Source of the DNA: Eublepharis macularius
Lineage: Eukaryota > Chordata > Lepidosauria > Squamata > Eublepharidae
DNA: 64,000 bases
Assembly: GCF_028583425.1 (NCBI RefSeq)
Contig: NC_072791.1
Location: forward strand, 31,131,368-31,195,367
Direction of reading: 5' to 3'
The translations under genes and the position numbers were made by a program. Of this stretch, positions 20,878 to 31,966 are shown piece by piece. The notes beneath the pieces were generated by a model that searched no databases, was not told where the DNA came from, and worked only from the letters and a program-made list of their open reading frames with translations. Positions within the stretch are counted from its first letter, which is position 1. The number at the start of each line of letters is the position of its first letter.

Positions 20878-20955
20878 TGGTCTTGGCATTGCAGTTCCTG
20901 ACGTTTCGCCAGCAGCTGTGGCTGGCATCTTCAGAGGTGTAGCACCAAAAGACAG
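20878..20955 (-). ncRNA. Hammerhead ribozyme (type I-like) in PLE terminal repeat
   Basis: Minus strand: CTGAAGA (complement 20928-20934), stem II GCCAGC/GCTGGC with loop CACAGCT, GAAA (complement 20904-20907), then palindromic ACGT followed by C at the expected cleavage position. CCT before the core pairs with AGG after it, and TTTGG with CCAAG further out, giving stem I. The very short stem III is typical of PLE hammerheads, which may work as dimers. Confidence 0.75.
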
Positions 20956-21005
20956 AGATCTCTCAGTGTCACAGTGTGGAAAAGATGTAGGTCATTTGTA
21001 TCTAC

Positions 21006-21608
21006 TCAGGAGGGGTGGGGTTGAGCTGAGTCATCCTGTAAGAGTTTCCCAGGGAGTGGAATGCTAATGGCGGGAGGCTTCACTGTATCCTGAGGAGGTT
21101 CTTTTGCATATGGATTGGTACTTGATGTGCTAATCTTCTCTGCAGGGCTATTGTCGGGTGTGGAGTGTTTTGTTAGCCTGGTGTTTTTCAGAACTGGAAA
21201 CCATACTCGGTTCATTCTTAAGGTTTCTTCTTTCCTGTTGAAGTTTTGCTTATGCTTGTGAATTTCAATGGCTTCCCTGTGCAGTCTGACAAAGTAGTTG
21301 GAAGTGTTGTCCAGTATTTTGGTGTCCTGGAATAAGATACTGTGCCCTGTTTGAGTTAGGCTATGTTCAGCCACTGCTGATTTTTCAGGTTGTCCAAGTC
21401 TGCAGTGTCTTTCATGTTCTTTTATTCTTGTCTGGATGCTACGCTTTGTGGTCCCGATGTAAACTTGTCCACAGCTGCAGGGTATACGGTATACTCCTGC
21501 AGAGGTTAGGGGGTCTCTACTGTCTTTTGCTGATCGTAGCATCTGTTGTATTTTTCGGGTGGGTCTGAATACTGCTTGAAGGTTATGCTTTTTCATAAGC
21601 TTTCCCAT
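21006..21608 (-). CDS. Penelope-like GIY-YIG endonuclease domain (partial polyprotein)
   Basis: This 200-residue frame is the C-terminal part of a PLE polyprotein. The GIY-YIG nuclease, which nicks the target for reverse transcription, covers about residues 38-110: GVYRIPC (GIY), CGQVYIGTTKRS (YIG), the catalytic Arg in TRIKEHERHC, and AVAEHSLTQTGH. NFNRKEETLRMNR and a low-complexity Ser/Pro/Lys tail follow. The RT domain normally N-terminal to it is missing, so the frame is a remnant that stays open by youth rather than proof of function. The first ATG is probably not the natural start, since the native frame would be read through from RT. Related frames lie at 33084-33660 (+) and 45792-46190 (-). 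Confidence 0.85.
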   Translation of the reverse strand: MGKLMKKHNLQAVFRPTRKIQQMLRSAKDSRDPLTSAGVYRIPCSCGQVYIGTTKRSIQTRIKEHERHCRLGQPEKSAVAEHSLTQTGHSILFQDTKILDNTSNYFVRLHREAIEIHKHKQNFNRKEETLRMNRVWFPVLKNTRLTKHSTPDNSPAEKISTSSTNPYAKEPPQDTVKPPAISIPLPGKLLQDDSAQPHPS

Positions 21609-21656
21609 CTGATCAGTAATTCCGTGAAAGCCTTCGACAATACAGTGTAAACAGTG

Positions 21657-22425
21657 TAAACAAAAGAATTTAATATGTGCTTACTCAGCGCTATTTGAAT
21701 TTGTGGGCACTGCTGGTTTTGTAGATGATATTATTTGGATTTTCTGCCTCCAGCATAACAATATCTTGGAAATGCAGTTTTTCTTTATCTTTGTTGGAAA
21801 TGCCTTGACACTGACAACGACAAACTTTGTATACACAGGAAGCACAATAAGGTATAAATGTGGTTGTGAAGTACTGTAGCAGTATGCAAAGCAAATGCAC
21901 AAATTGCACTAAAAGTTAGCCTTCCCTTTCCTTCCACGGAACCATCTCTGTGTCTTGCCCACTCCCTCCTTTCCTATTGCAAGCTACTCTTCAAACACCC
22001 TTTCCACCCTATCCTTTGAGTCCTTACAAAATAACAACCACAGGGGTGGGGGGGAATATCTAATTATAGTATGTTTTTGTTGATCACAAGGCAGCACAAA
22101 GCAAGACCTTAGTTAGAGAATGATTGCAACCGGCAATGACATATTGGGTTGCAAACAGAAATCCTAGTCTTGCAGCTTCACATTCCAGAGCAACCGTTGG
22201 GTTGACTGCCCTATCTTTGGTTCTGCATCAAAGAGGGACAACTTGTTAAATAAATGAGATGGAAACAGAAACTGTCACACCAGATGAGTTCTCTTTAACA
22301 GAAGGAACCAGCTCAGCCACAGCTTCTATAAACAATAATTCCTGTTTAAAAAGCCTTACTTATTCTCAGCATCACATAAGAAACCAGATAAAGAAACCTT
22401 CAGATGAGAACCAAAAAAAATGCAT
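21657..22425. other. Non-coding stretch, no gene seen
   Basis: Short frames without domains only. Confidence 0.4.
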
Positions 22426-22640
22426 AGGGTTGCCAGCTGGCCTGGAGTAAAATGCTCTCCCCCTTTAATAGGGGTTTAATATGTGGAAATGGGCAGCTGA
22501 AGCTTTTCATGGCATGGAGGTAAATTGCATCACCCTATAAACAACATCCCATTAAGCCTTATCAAAGGAACAACACAACAATATCCGATTTATATACCAC
22601 CCTTCAGGACTTCTTTTCGCCAGGCCAATTGGCAACCCTA
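22426..22640. mobile_element. Diverged MITE or retroposon fragment with GGTTGCCA / TGGCAACC ends
   Basis: GGGTTGCCAGCTGGCC at the left and GGCCAATTGGCAACCCTA at the right make imperfect inverted ends. GATTTATATACCACCC near 22590 resembles a reversed reptile SINE tail. Confidence 0.45.
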
Positions 22641-22654
22641 GGTACCTGAATACA

Positions 22655-22765
22655 ACAGTTGAAGAACAGGCTCAAAAGGAAGCAGTCTCAAACTGTTTAG
22701 GGCTTTAATAACCTGCACCTTGAATTGTACCTGGAAGCTAATGGAAGTGACCGAGATCAGTTTTT
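22655..22765. repeat. Interspersed repeat fragment, family unknown
   Basis: AGGGCTTTAATAACCTGCAC and TTGAATTGTACCTGGAAGC resemble a widespread reptile repeat block; class not resolved from this fragment. Confidence 0.3.
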
Positions 22766-22810
22766 ATATGTTGCGCGCTCCGTTAATATGGCTCACAAAA
22801 GTAACAATTA

Positions 22811-22945
22811 CAGGGTTCCCCAATGTGGTGCCCATGGGCATCATAGTGCCCGCTATTACCTTCTGTGGTACCCACCAACCTTTTCAGAAAGACGGTGGGG
22901 CCAATGTGAGGCCAGGCCTTGTTCAAATGACTGCCCTCATTTAAA
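22811..22945. mobile_element. hAT MITE fragment (CAGGGTTCCCCAA type)
   Basis: CAGGGTTCCCCAATGTGGTG is a typical hAT terminus followed by GTGCCCATGGGCAT. The opposite terminus is not found, so the copy is truncated or decayed. Confidence 0.5.
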
Positions 22946-24265
22946 TGAAAGAGTTCTCCTCTAGAGGATCAGGAGCATTGGTAAGCGCTTGTGCTTTCCT
23001 TAGTCAGTGAATGGTTCCGTTCTTCCTTCAGCCTCTTCTTCTTCCTAGGAGATCTGAGGAAGAAGGTATTCCATTTGGATCTGCCTAGCCACCAGCCATT
23101 TTGAGTTTGGCTCTGTCTTCTGGGACAGCCATTTTGGATAGGCACTCATTACTCCCTTGCAAAATTCCAAAGGTGCCTCAAAATATTCGAGACCTCATCT
23201 TAGAATTACTAGGAACTGTCCAAGTGCATGGTACTAGCAGCTTGAAAAGGAGAACTACCTGATGCATTGTTCCCACATGGATCACACCTGTGTGACTTAC
23301 TTTGTTGCTCTTATGTACCTCAGTTTGTCTCATAGAAGGGCTATCTATGGATTTAGTTCTAAAATATTCATCTAGTTTTCAGCCTTCATGGTAATTTAGT
23401 TCAGTTTATTTATACGGAAACAACCACCATCAGACTCTAAAATAACACAGACTTCTCCACAGAAGTGGCTACTGCTGTTCATTCCACTGCAGGGGCCTGA
23501 GCTAGTCATCTGCACCTCACACTTCATATCCCTACAGGAGGGTGATTATCTCTTAACAGCAACATCCTTTGCAGTGGATTTGAAAGCAAACTGGTAGGGA
23601 ATTAAAATGTGCAGAGCTACAAATGTACTAAACAAGGGAGAAGAGTTAAATGTCCAGATCATTAAATAAAAGAGCTAACAGTATGGAAATGCCTTCTGTG
23701 CATCAATGTGGGCATCTGACCAGCGTGATTTAGGGGCAATCTGTTTATTGCACATTAATCCCAGCTGCATGATAATGCTTTTTGAAAACAATAGAATTGG
23801 TAAGATGTAACTGGGAGCAATTGCAAAAATATATCTTGTTTCCTAATGCAGCAGGCAGACCACTTTGCGACAAGCAGCACAACCAATTCAGAAAGGTTTC
23901 AAATGCCTATAAAACTGTCTTCCTTATCCATTCCCTATAAAATATTACCCACTAGTTCAAAGATGATTGTAGTGAATCAAATCCTCCATCCCCCCCAAAA
24001 ACTGAACTGCATTCTGCAGTTGATTATAATGTAACCCATGTAACATTTCCTTTCCGTACATCTTCATTAAGCAGACCCGCAAATATAATGCCATTTTTAT
24101 GAGCTGCACTGCAGGAGTTTCTTTTCCTCCTTATATTTTAAAAGTTGCAGCCTGTGAGAAATCTGTATGCAGTATAACCCAGGCTATTAATAACATAGGA
24201 CATTTTGGAGGTCTTTCATTCACAGGGTCACAATAGGCCAGAGGTGATTTGATGGCACATAACAC
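22946..24265. other. Non-coding stretch, no gene seen
   Basis: About 1.3 kb with no recognised repeat, RNA gene or domain. Confidence 0.45.
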
Positions 24266-24267
24266 AC

Positions 24268-24445
24268 ACATAGCCCAGGCGAGCTTGTCGATCTAAGAAA
24301 CTAAGCAGGGTCAGACTTGGTTAATAATTGGATGGGAGACCTCCAACGAAGACAAGGGTTCCCTCTCTTAGTCTTTTGCCTTGAAAACCCCAGCAGGAGT
24401 TACCATAAGTCAGCTATGACTTGACCAAACTTTCCATCACCATCA
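24268..24445 (+). mobile_element. 5S rRNA-derived SINE
   Basis: GATCTAAGAAACTAAGCAGG and TGGATGGGAGACC match the internal pol III promoter half of 5S rRNA, then a tail TTGCCTTGAAAACCCC and CCATAAGTCAGCTATGACTT. Diverged from 5S rRNA and lacking its ends, so not a 5S gene. Further copies are at 45083, 54330, 54955 and 56285. Confidence 0.75.
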
Positions 24446-25136
24446 TTGGGGATAAAGTTAAGTATCTGAAAATTATCCTCAGACCCATATCTCCCCTTCA
24501 GAATACTATAAACTCTTAGGATTGCTCTCCCCATCCTTCCACTCTGTTTTTCTTTCTCACCCTTTAATTAACACTAAGCTGCCTTCTAAATTCTGTGCCC
24601 TTTGGAAGCCAATGAGCATGCTCAGTTCTTTTCAGGATTCCTGGGGCATTCCAGGGTTATGGAAGGCAAATACACTCAGTCCTACCCTTTTGCTGCCCTA
24701 TTGATAAGCACCATATCACAACATTTTGTTAGAAAGAATCATGACTGTTAATATCTCCACCATTTCATAAGGAAGCTAACCTATGAACGTTGGTAAGCAG
24801 TATACCTGAATACATTCTTTCCCAGTTTGGCTTCTTAATGCCTCATATTCAATAACTTTGATTTCTGGATGACATAGATGTGTCAGTTGTTTGAAAGCCC
24901 CATATACCAAGGAAATTAATAGTGGGACTTACTTCCTGATGAATTTATATACCATATACTTTATCATTACTTACAATTTATAGACCATATAAATTACCAT
25001 GCCCACCTCATGCATGCTGAACATAATAAATATTAGGTGAGGAATTCCAGTATTTAAATCAATTGAGATTACATTCCTAAACACAAGAACGAAAGAAATT
25101 TTGCTAGAAGTTGAGGTGTTGCTTTACCTTAAAGCT
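24446..25136. other. Non-coding stretch, no gene seen
   Basis: AT-rich; nothing recognised. Confidence 0.4.
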
Positions 25137-25739
25137 TGTCATGCCTCAGGTGGGGTAAGACACCTTACACTGCCACCACTCTTGGATTTAGGGTCCCTTG
25201 GGAAGGCCCAGAGTACCCTCCCAACCCTTCTGACCTCCGTAGCTTGGCCAATAAACAGGTGTGAGGACCCAGCAGAGTAACAAGGAACAAAATAGTTTAT
25301 TTACAATTAATTTAATTTAATTTAATTTATTATATTTATATTCCGCCCTCCCTGCTTTCGCAGGCTCAGGTCAGTTATTCAGCAAACGAACAAGCAAACA
25401 AGGTGCATTAGCAACAATAGATGGGTGAAAGCAAAATAAACAAAAAGGCCCTAGTGGGACTGAACTCACTGTCCCTCTGTCTGCCAGGCCTGTCTTCTCA
25501 CCCTACCTGGATGAGGGCCTCTCTCCCTAGCAGAAACCTCCTCTGGCCTGCTCCCTGAGAGAAAGAACAGTAGCTTTTTTCCCTCTCAGGCTTATAGCAC
25601 TAGCCCCTTGTGTTCGGATTGGCCAAAAGGGGCGCTAAAACGGCCCAGGATCTCCTGGGAATTGTAGGCAGGCCTACTCCTACTGCTAACAGGCTCCTGA
25701 GGCCTTGCTAGGCCTTCCTGGCACAGCCAAATCATGACA
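25137..25739 (-). mobile_element. Probable solo LTR (fossil)
   Basis: Plus-strand ends TGTCATGCC and TCATGACA are inverted, as expected of LTR termini. The minus strand has a CCAAT-type box (TTGGCCAATCC), then a TATAAGCC block and AATAAA-like GTAAATAAAC followed by CTGCTGGGTCCTCAC, which is similar to the end of the LTR at 9477. A retroposon tail with an (AATTT)n run is nested at about 25305-25430. No clear target duplication, so boundaries are approximate. Confidence 0.55.
25305..25430 (-). mobile_element. Retroposon tail fragment with (AATTT)n
   Basis: TTCCGCCCTCCCTGCTTTCG and CAGGCTCAGG match the fragment split at 11720-11772; the tail is ATTTAATTTAATTTAATT. Probably the 3' end of a minus-strand SINE. 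Confidence 0.45.
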
Positions 25740-26357
25740 GCATCTAAGCTCATGTGGGCAACTGTTAGCTCAGAGCACTAGATCTTAACTTCAGCAGAGT
25801 GAGTTTCTAGCTAAGCACTATATTTGACCCATGTTAGAGATGTAAACTTTCTGACAATTTTGAAGCCATTAGGAAAGAACAGTTTTTTTCCTCAGAAAGA
25901 AACAGAAATTTAGAGAAACGTTGAAATTTTGGTTTGTGTAATCCATAATGGATAGATAATCCCATTGTCACTAGAGGACAAGTCCATTAAGAGTAATTGT
26001 CTGGAAGAAGCCTGCACTCTACATGAAAAGGATTCATGTAATGAAATCTGGGCCTCTCACAGAAGCAAACAATTTAGTCAAACTAGAAGAAAAAGAGGGG
26101 TTCTTCTCCATTACAGTTCCACACCCACGAGAAGTAACTGAATGGGGTGTGAATTTGAAAATGTTAATACATTTGAAAATCTTCTCTGGCTTAACCTGTA
26201 TTTAATGATCACAGTGATAATGCTCTTGTGTGGAATTTGGCTGTGAAATACCGACTCAGCTTAGCACGGCATGAGGGGGGAGGGCTCCCCAGGGAAGCAC
26301 AGAGCAAACATCTCCTTTCCCCAACACTGCTGCCATCTTCAAGTTGATATTCCAGCT
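25740..26357. other. Non-coding stretch, no gene seen
   Basis: A 60-residue frame at 26023 has no domain. Confidence 0.4.
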
Positions 26358-26600
26358 GGAGCCAACTTGGAGCCAACATGGAGTAGTGGTTAGATGAGTG
26401 TCAAGCTAGGATCTGGAATACCTGGATTCGAATCTTACTTCTGCTGTTAAGCTCCCTGGGTGACCAGTCTTTCTCTCTCTCTCAGCCTCTCCTGCCATAT
26501 AGGGCTGTTTTAAGGATCAAGTGGGGAAGGGACACCCTTTTATGCCACTCTGAGATCTTTCAATGAAGGACAAAATAGAAAGGTACTAGGTAGAATAAAC
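26358..26600 (+). mobile_element. tRNA-derived SINE (Sauria-SINE-like)
   Basis: GGAGTAGTGGTTAGATGAGT (A box region) and GGATTCGAATCTTA (B box) about 40 bp apart, followed by CTCTCAGCCTCTCCTGCC and a body with CACTCTGAGATC, then AATAAACAG. Confidence 0.75.
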
Positions 26601-26611
26601 AGATCCCTTAA

Positions 26612-27275
26612 AAAGAGCCAGCATGGTGTAGTGATTAACGTTGGAGTAGGATCTGGGAGACACTGGTTTAAGTCCCCGCCCTGACTTGGAAATTCTGTGG
26701 ATGACTGTGGGCCAGTTACTCTGTCTCAGCCTAATTTACCTCACAGGCTGGTTGTTGTGAAGGTGAAATGGAACAGGGAGAACATTGTTGTAAGCTGCTT
26801 TGGTAGGTTTGCCAGGTCCCCCAGGCATGAAAGCGGTGAACGGGGTATATGTGGGGACCCGATCTGGAGACTTACCTTGCGTGGGCATGCTTCAGAACGC
26901 TTCTGCGTTGCACTGGGAATGACATCAATCTCAGCAAGACACAGATGCAGCGAGTTGTACTTGGGGCCAATTGGTTCAAAATTGGCCCCCAGTCTAGCAT
27001 TTGGGGTTGATTTTTACTCACTCAGCCCCTGGCGCAACCCCACTCTTCTGAGTCACACTGGGAATGATGTTATTCCTGGTGCAACGTGGAAGCATTCTGG
27101 AGGGTGCAGGAGCATGGGTCTTGCCCCATTCCCACACCATTCTCCTTGCTGGCTAGGGGAGAGGTGGCGGGGATGGAGGCTGGGAGCAGGGGATCCCCCA
27201 CCCTCACCAAGGGAATAGGATCCCTATGGTTTCCTGTTGGGGAGAGAAGTGGAGTGTAAATATCAAAATTAAATT
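26612..27275 (+). mobile_element. tRNA-derived SINE split by a MITE
   Basis: GAGCCAGCATGGTGTAGTGA and TGGTTTAAGTCCC mark A and B boxes, then CTCAGCCTAATTTACCTCAC. A MITE enters after GCTGCTTTGG; the SINE body resumes at about 27228 with TTGGGGAGAGAAGTGGAGTG and ends TAAATTAAATAATG. Confidence 0.7.
26804..27227. mobile_element. hAT-like MITE nested in a SINE
   Basis: Starts TAGGTTTGCCAGGTCCCCC, has GAATGACATCAATC and GAATGATGTTATTC blocks, and ends near GATCCCTATGG. The 173-residue frame at 26697 crosses this junction and is not a gene. Confidence 0.55.
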
Positions 27276-28370
27276 AAATAATGAGCTTTTCTGTGCTTCT
27301 GCTGCTGTTGGAGTGCAGATGTGAGAAACAAAATTCTAAATAATCAGGTTTCTGAATTTATTGTGGGTCACAAAGAGTTCATTTAGAGTCTTCTTGTGTT
27401 TATCTCACACAACCATTTTGGATCTTTGTAAAGGCTTGAAGGGGTTTGGTCATCACACCAAAGATGTTCAGGTCAGCTCTTTGTACTCCACACACCATTG
27501 CCCTCTTGTTTGTTCATTCATTCATTTGTTCATCCATGTTATGGATAGTCTGCCTTTCTCACTGTGACTCAAGGCGGATTCACCAAAACAGGTCAATACA
27601 ATGAACAGTGTAGAACATCCAGTAGACAATGCAATAGGATTTGATGTATAGAAATCTGGAACTAACCAGAGATCAAAAACAGTGGTGGAGCAAAGCATAA
27701 GAATTAACACAACAACACATTAAACAATGAAAAAATTACATTGTAATTATGACACCCCTTATTCCTAGCACAGCTTTTACGAGCTGGCAGCCATTCGACA
27801 GATCGTCTGGTCACCCTAGGCTAGAATTAGGAAATACGAGCTGGCTTACACTTTGACAGCTGCTTGCATTACTGTTGTCTCATGGTTACAGAGTGAAGAG
27901 GTGACGGAATAAAAACTTATGACCTGCCAGACAGTGTTTTAATGCAGTCAGCACTGACTAAGCATGATAGGAGTCCATTATTTACGACACAGTGCAATTT
28001 TATGGAGGAGGAGAAAAAAAGACTGAGTATAGTGCACATTGCAGAGAAGCAAGCCTCCTATAAGCAGATAGGAATGCAAGGCAAGCGAAGGGAATGATGA
28101 ATAAAAACACCCACAAAACTCCTAACACTGGAAAAAATAAGGAGGTATATTTGTGCTAAGGGAGCAAGCAAATCTTACAAGCTGAAGTTTCATGCACCTC
28201 CCTCCTCCATTCCAAAATGTGCCTTGTTAATGATGTCCCCGTCCCTCCCCATCCACAAGAAATTTCTGGCATCTGAAATTTATCCTGGGATGTAGATGGA
28301 AAGTGAGGTATACTTCATTTCTAGCCCAGAAATCTCTGCAAATGCATCAGCACTGAGATGAAGAGATTTA
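27276..28370. other. Non-coding stretch
   Basis: No gene seen. The part 27540-27700 (GTCTGCCTTTCTCACTGTGA, GTCAATACAATGAACAGTGT) is a diverged repeat that recurs at 54030-54130. Confidence 0.4.
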
Positions 28371-28378
28371 GCCACACT

Positions 28379-28793
28379 CAGGGCTGGTGCGGCCATTGAG
28401 GCAGGCCCAGCCCCCACCTCGAACACTGAGGTGCTGAAGGGGGTGCCAGAGGGGTTGCTGTGGGTGGGGGCGCGTGCCACGGACCTGGCGTGCCTGACCT
28501 GCAGCTGCTGCAGCCAGCCAGCCCTGCACCGCCGCCCCTGCCACCAACACACGCCCCCGGCTGGGCGCAGCAGCCACGGGCCAGGCGCGGCAGGTGTCTT
28601 GGGCGGCGTGCGGAACCTCTCCAACCTCCATGCGCCGTCCCAACCACCTGCTGGCCAATGGGGCCGGCTTGCTGCGTGATGATGTCACACGCAGTGACGG
28701 CATCATGCAGTCCTGGGGGGGGCGTGCGTGCGCACTCTGTACGCGCACATGTAGGGGCAGCCACGGGTGCCAGAAACCCTGGCGTCACCCCTG
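28379..28793. mobile_element. hAT MITE (CAGGGCTGG type)
   Basis: Perfect 8-bp duplication GCCACACT (28371-28378 and 28794-28801). Terminus CAGGGCTGG at the left and CACCCCTG at the right. The interior is GC-rich with GATGATGTCACACGCAGTGA, the palindromic block shared with other MITEs here. Frames up to 140 residues across it are compositional. Confidence 0.8.
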
Positions 28794-28801
28794 GCCACAC
28801 T

Positions 28802-30851
28802 ACTCATAAAACTGGAGGAAATCCATAACAAGGCCTTTGCCTTCAGTAGTTGTTGAGTTTTGCCATACTACTAAAGGGTCATTTTTCATTGCAAAGAGAT
28901 GCAATGTGGAGGAGAAGGATTTTTGTGGGGGAGAAGGACTGATCAGACCAGATGAATGTCAAATATATAGCATTACATCACATCTGGTTTTCTAAAATGC
29001 CAAATCTTAATTAAGTGAATGTTAACAGTGAACAAGAAGACTTAGTCCTCTGCTCCCATTACCATTGGAACAGTCAATTCTCTTCTGTTGACATGACCGT
29101 TGATCCTGAAGGGGGTGAATGCATCTTAGTCTGGTGTCTCACCTTTATTCCACCCAGTCTTAAGCAAGCCAGCGCTCCTGAGAGTGTTGCTCTCAGCTCC
29201 ACTGACTCACTCAAACCCCCTCTCCAAGAGGGAGTATCCAAGAGAGGTAGGCATCTACTGAGCTTATGGAATTACCAGTTCAGTACGTTTGGGCACAAAC
29301 AAGGCATTTTCATTGGCAAAACCAAAGAGATAAAAGCACACACAGCCAATTCAGAAGAGAAACTAAAAGGTAGATATAATTAAATTATCAACGCTGATGT
29401 GGAAACTTGTTGGTCTGGCTGTGAACTGTAGTCAGTTACTAGGTTAGGCTAGAATTCATCTCGCTCACATCTGGATATGAAATTTCAAGTCACTCTCAGT
29501 TTTTTATCTATAATATGAGAAGAAGGACTGTTCTCAGGGGTCAATATCATTGGCCGCTATGGTGTCCAGTCACCTCAGAGGCCATGTCAGCTGATTTTAC
29601 AGTATATTCCTCTGATGGGGTGTTGTTGTTGTTGTTGTTGCATTGTCTGTATGCCCACCTGGCATTCCTCAAATCATCCATTCTTGGTTGACTGTAGGGC
29701 TAGAATCTTGCAGAGGATTTGTATGTCTTTGTATATCTTCTCCAATGCCATTTCAAGATTATCCAAAGAAATTCATCAACACAAGCATCTATTTTTCTTT
29801 TAGTCCTTGATCGTCACTACTTTAATACAGTATTAATAAGCTGCCAGGTAAGACTTCAGAACCTCCCATCAAGCTGCTGAGTGGTGGGGGGAAAGTTGTG
29901 TGCTAAAAATATTCGGAGAGATTGATGCGCTACATCCACACAACAACCCTCTATAATTTATCACTTCAATTCCCACTTCTTGTGTTTTCCATGTTTTATT
30001 TTCAAACAATGCCTTTGCCACTTGCTAGTACATTCTGTAATGGATATAGCTGAATAGTATTTAAATCTGAGGAGATTATTTCTAGTATTACCTTTTTTGC
30101 CATATAAATATACCAACATCTGTTCTCATAATTCTGGTCCATGTGATTATAACATGTTCATCTGGATTAATAACAATTTGCCATACATGAAAAATCTCCT
30201 GTGGGTCTCTGGGTTTGTCAGATCAGGTCCTTATCAGAAAATACATTATTAGTTATGTTCTAGAAACAGACATATTCAAAGTAAGCATTTTTAGAAAGTT
30301 AATCTTAGGTGCTCATTCAACCCTTTAAATGATTGATAATTTTGGAACAAATAAAGAGTTGTTTGTTTGACAAAAAGCTTGCTGCAGATTAAGATGTTCT
30401 GAAACTTCAAAGATGTTTGAATTAATTACTAACCTTTAGATGTCTTTGGAAGCTAAATGCTGTAACACCAATGTGAATCCCTCCATAGACCAGTAGTCTT
30501 AAGCACATTAAAATCAAAGACTGAGCTGGGGAGGAGAAAGTACTTTTAATGCAAGGTTTCAGCAGCTGTGGAAAACACCCCCTCTGGGGTTGTCTGGGGA
30601 GCACTGCAAAAAAGAGTGAAGCGTTCACCTATTCAAGGAGAGTTTAGGAAGCTGAGCTGTTGCTCTGAATTTATCATTGTGATAGCTATGTGCTATCATG
30701 ATTTCATCATCTTCCCAGGAAAAAAAAGAAACAAAGAGTGACACTTTAAAAAAAAGCAGAACTGAAATAACCTGCCCTCAAATTAGGGGGAACATCTCCA
30801 CAGAAGACTATATCTGCAATGAAATTTGGACCAACAGTCACCGTGATACAG
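28802..30851. other. Non-coding stretch of 2 kb, no gene seen
   Basis: A short (GTT)n run is at 29619-29640. A 122-residue frame at 29015 has no domain or splice context that I recognise. Probably unique DNA. Confidence 0.45.
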
Positions 30852-30943
30852 ACAGTGCAATCCTAAACTGAGTTACATACCCTTCTAAATCTCTTGAAAT
30901 CAATGGGCTTAGAAGGGTATAACTCTGTTTAGGATTGCACTGT
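30852..30943. mobile_element. Palindromic 92-bp MITE, copy 1
   Basis: The ends ACAGTGCAATCCTAAA and TTTAGGATTGCACTGT are perfect complements, and the interior (GTTACATACCCTTCTAA / TTAGAAGGGTATAAC) continues the palindrome to a short AATCAATGGG loop. Related copies: 46752-46830, 55229-55310, 55397-55470. Confidence 0.75.
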
Positions 30944-31006
30944 TCATTTCACCCTTTATAGATGAGGAAATTGTGGTTGAGTTCCAGCTCCAAGAATCCC
31001 ATAGAT

Positions 31007-31326
31007 CAGGGGTGGGCAAATTGCGGCCCGTGGGCCACATGCGGCCCGCTACAGAGCCACATGCGGCCCGCCAAGCCAGTCACCTACTGGGCACCTGGCA
31101 CTGAAAGAGCAACACTCTGCAGCTTTTCTCCCTCACACAATAAATAAATTGAATAAAACTACCACTATTTTATTTAATTTATATTTATTGATTTTTATGA
31201 TATAATTTATACCTTTTCTGAAATGCAAAGTTAACTAATGAATGCAATCATTTTAAAAGGTGCGGCCCTCCGCTAACCTCCGCTCCCACAAAGTGGCCCC
31301 CGAGCCAAAACAATTGCCCACCCCTG
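31007..31326. mobile_element. hAT MITE (CAGGGGTGGGCAA type), 320 bp
   Basis: Perfect 8-bp duplication CCATAGAT (30999-31006 and 31327-31334). Terminal inverted repeats CAGGGGTGGGCAAATTG and CAATTGCCCACCCCTG. Contains GCGGCCC repeats near both ends and an AT-rich centre. Typical hAT-Charlie-type non-autonomous element. Confidence 0.88.
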
Positions 31327-31334
31327 CCATAGAT

Positions 31335-31966
31335 ACATGGGAGCCTCACTGATAGCCCAGTGCAAGGAGTGAATCAGGCAGTGACAATTATAGCCACCAG
31401 CAGCTCCATAGGTATCACTAATGTTTCCTAAACAACCACAAAAGCCACAATAATCGGGCCATGAGGTAATCTAATCCCTACTGCTGATCATCTGAACAGG
31501 CAAACACCTCAAACTAAGTTCAGATGGAGCAACTTGCCTTTCCCATGGTACTAGAATTACCTTGGGCTAAAAGAAAAATATACTCTACTTCAGCATGTTT
31601 ATTTCTTCAACATGATATGAGTTTTTCTTTTTAAAAAAAGACCAGATTTGTCAGGAATTTTTCACTGATAAAACTGAAATATCAAAGAAGGGGTAAAGAT
31701 AAAGAATAATAAGCATCATAATGGCAACATTAAATTTGGACCTTTAATACAATTAATTGACTCGTATCCTTCTAGGTCGCTTGTCTGTAATGAGAGATAG
31801 AAACTCTAATGGTTCTACGTAGGTGTGCTGAGAGCTTTGCGATGAACATGCTATCTAGGTGAACACCCCTTCTTTAAACTCCACGAATTTCTCACAAGGC
31901 AAGTTCCCTGACGAAGTTCATCTCAAGCGTAGCACTGTACTGAGCAGCTTTGCCACCTCTACAGTC
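31335..31966. other. Non-coding stretch
   Basis: Nothing recognised. Confidence 0.4.

Larger units (their letters stand above)
20847..21643 (-). mobile_element. Penelope-like element, copy 1 (5'-truncated)
   Basis: A 13-bp duplication AGTGTAAACAGTG (20834-20846 and 21644-21656) flanks it. On the minus strand it runs from a short 5' piece (GTATTGTCGAAGGCTTTCAC), through the endonuclease frame, to a terminal repeat with a hammerhead motif and CAATACAGCCCGGAAAACCC. The reverse transcriptase part is absent. The 5' piece is the complement of the sequence that lies beyond the 3' repeat in the copy at 33858, so PLE ends here show inverted-repeat structure. Confidence 0.88.

Noticed and set aside
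26697-27218. 173-residue open frame
   Set aside because: It starts in a SINE and continues into a MITE; no domain, composition follows the repeats.
28378-28828. Coding exon in a CpG-rich block
   Set aside because: The block is a hAT MITE with a perfect 8-bp duplication.
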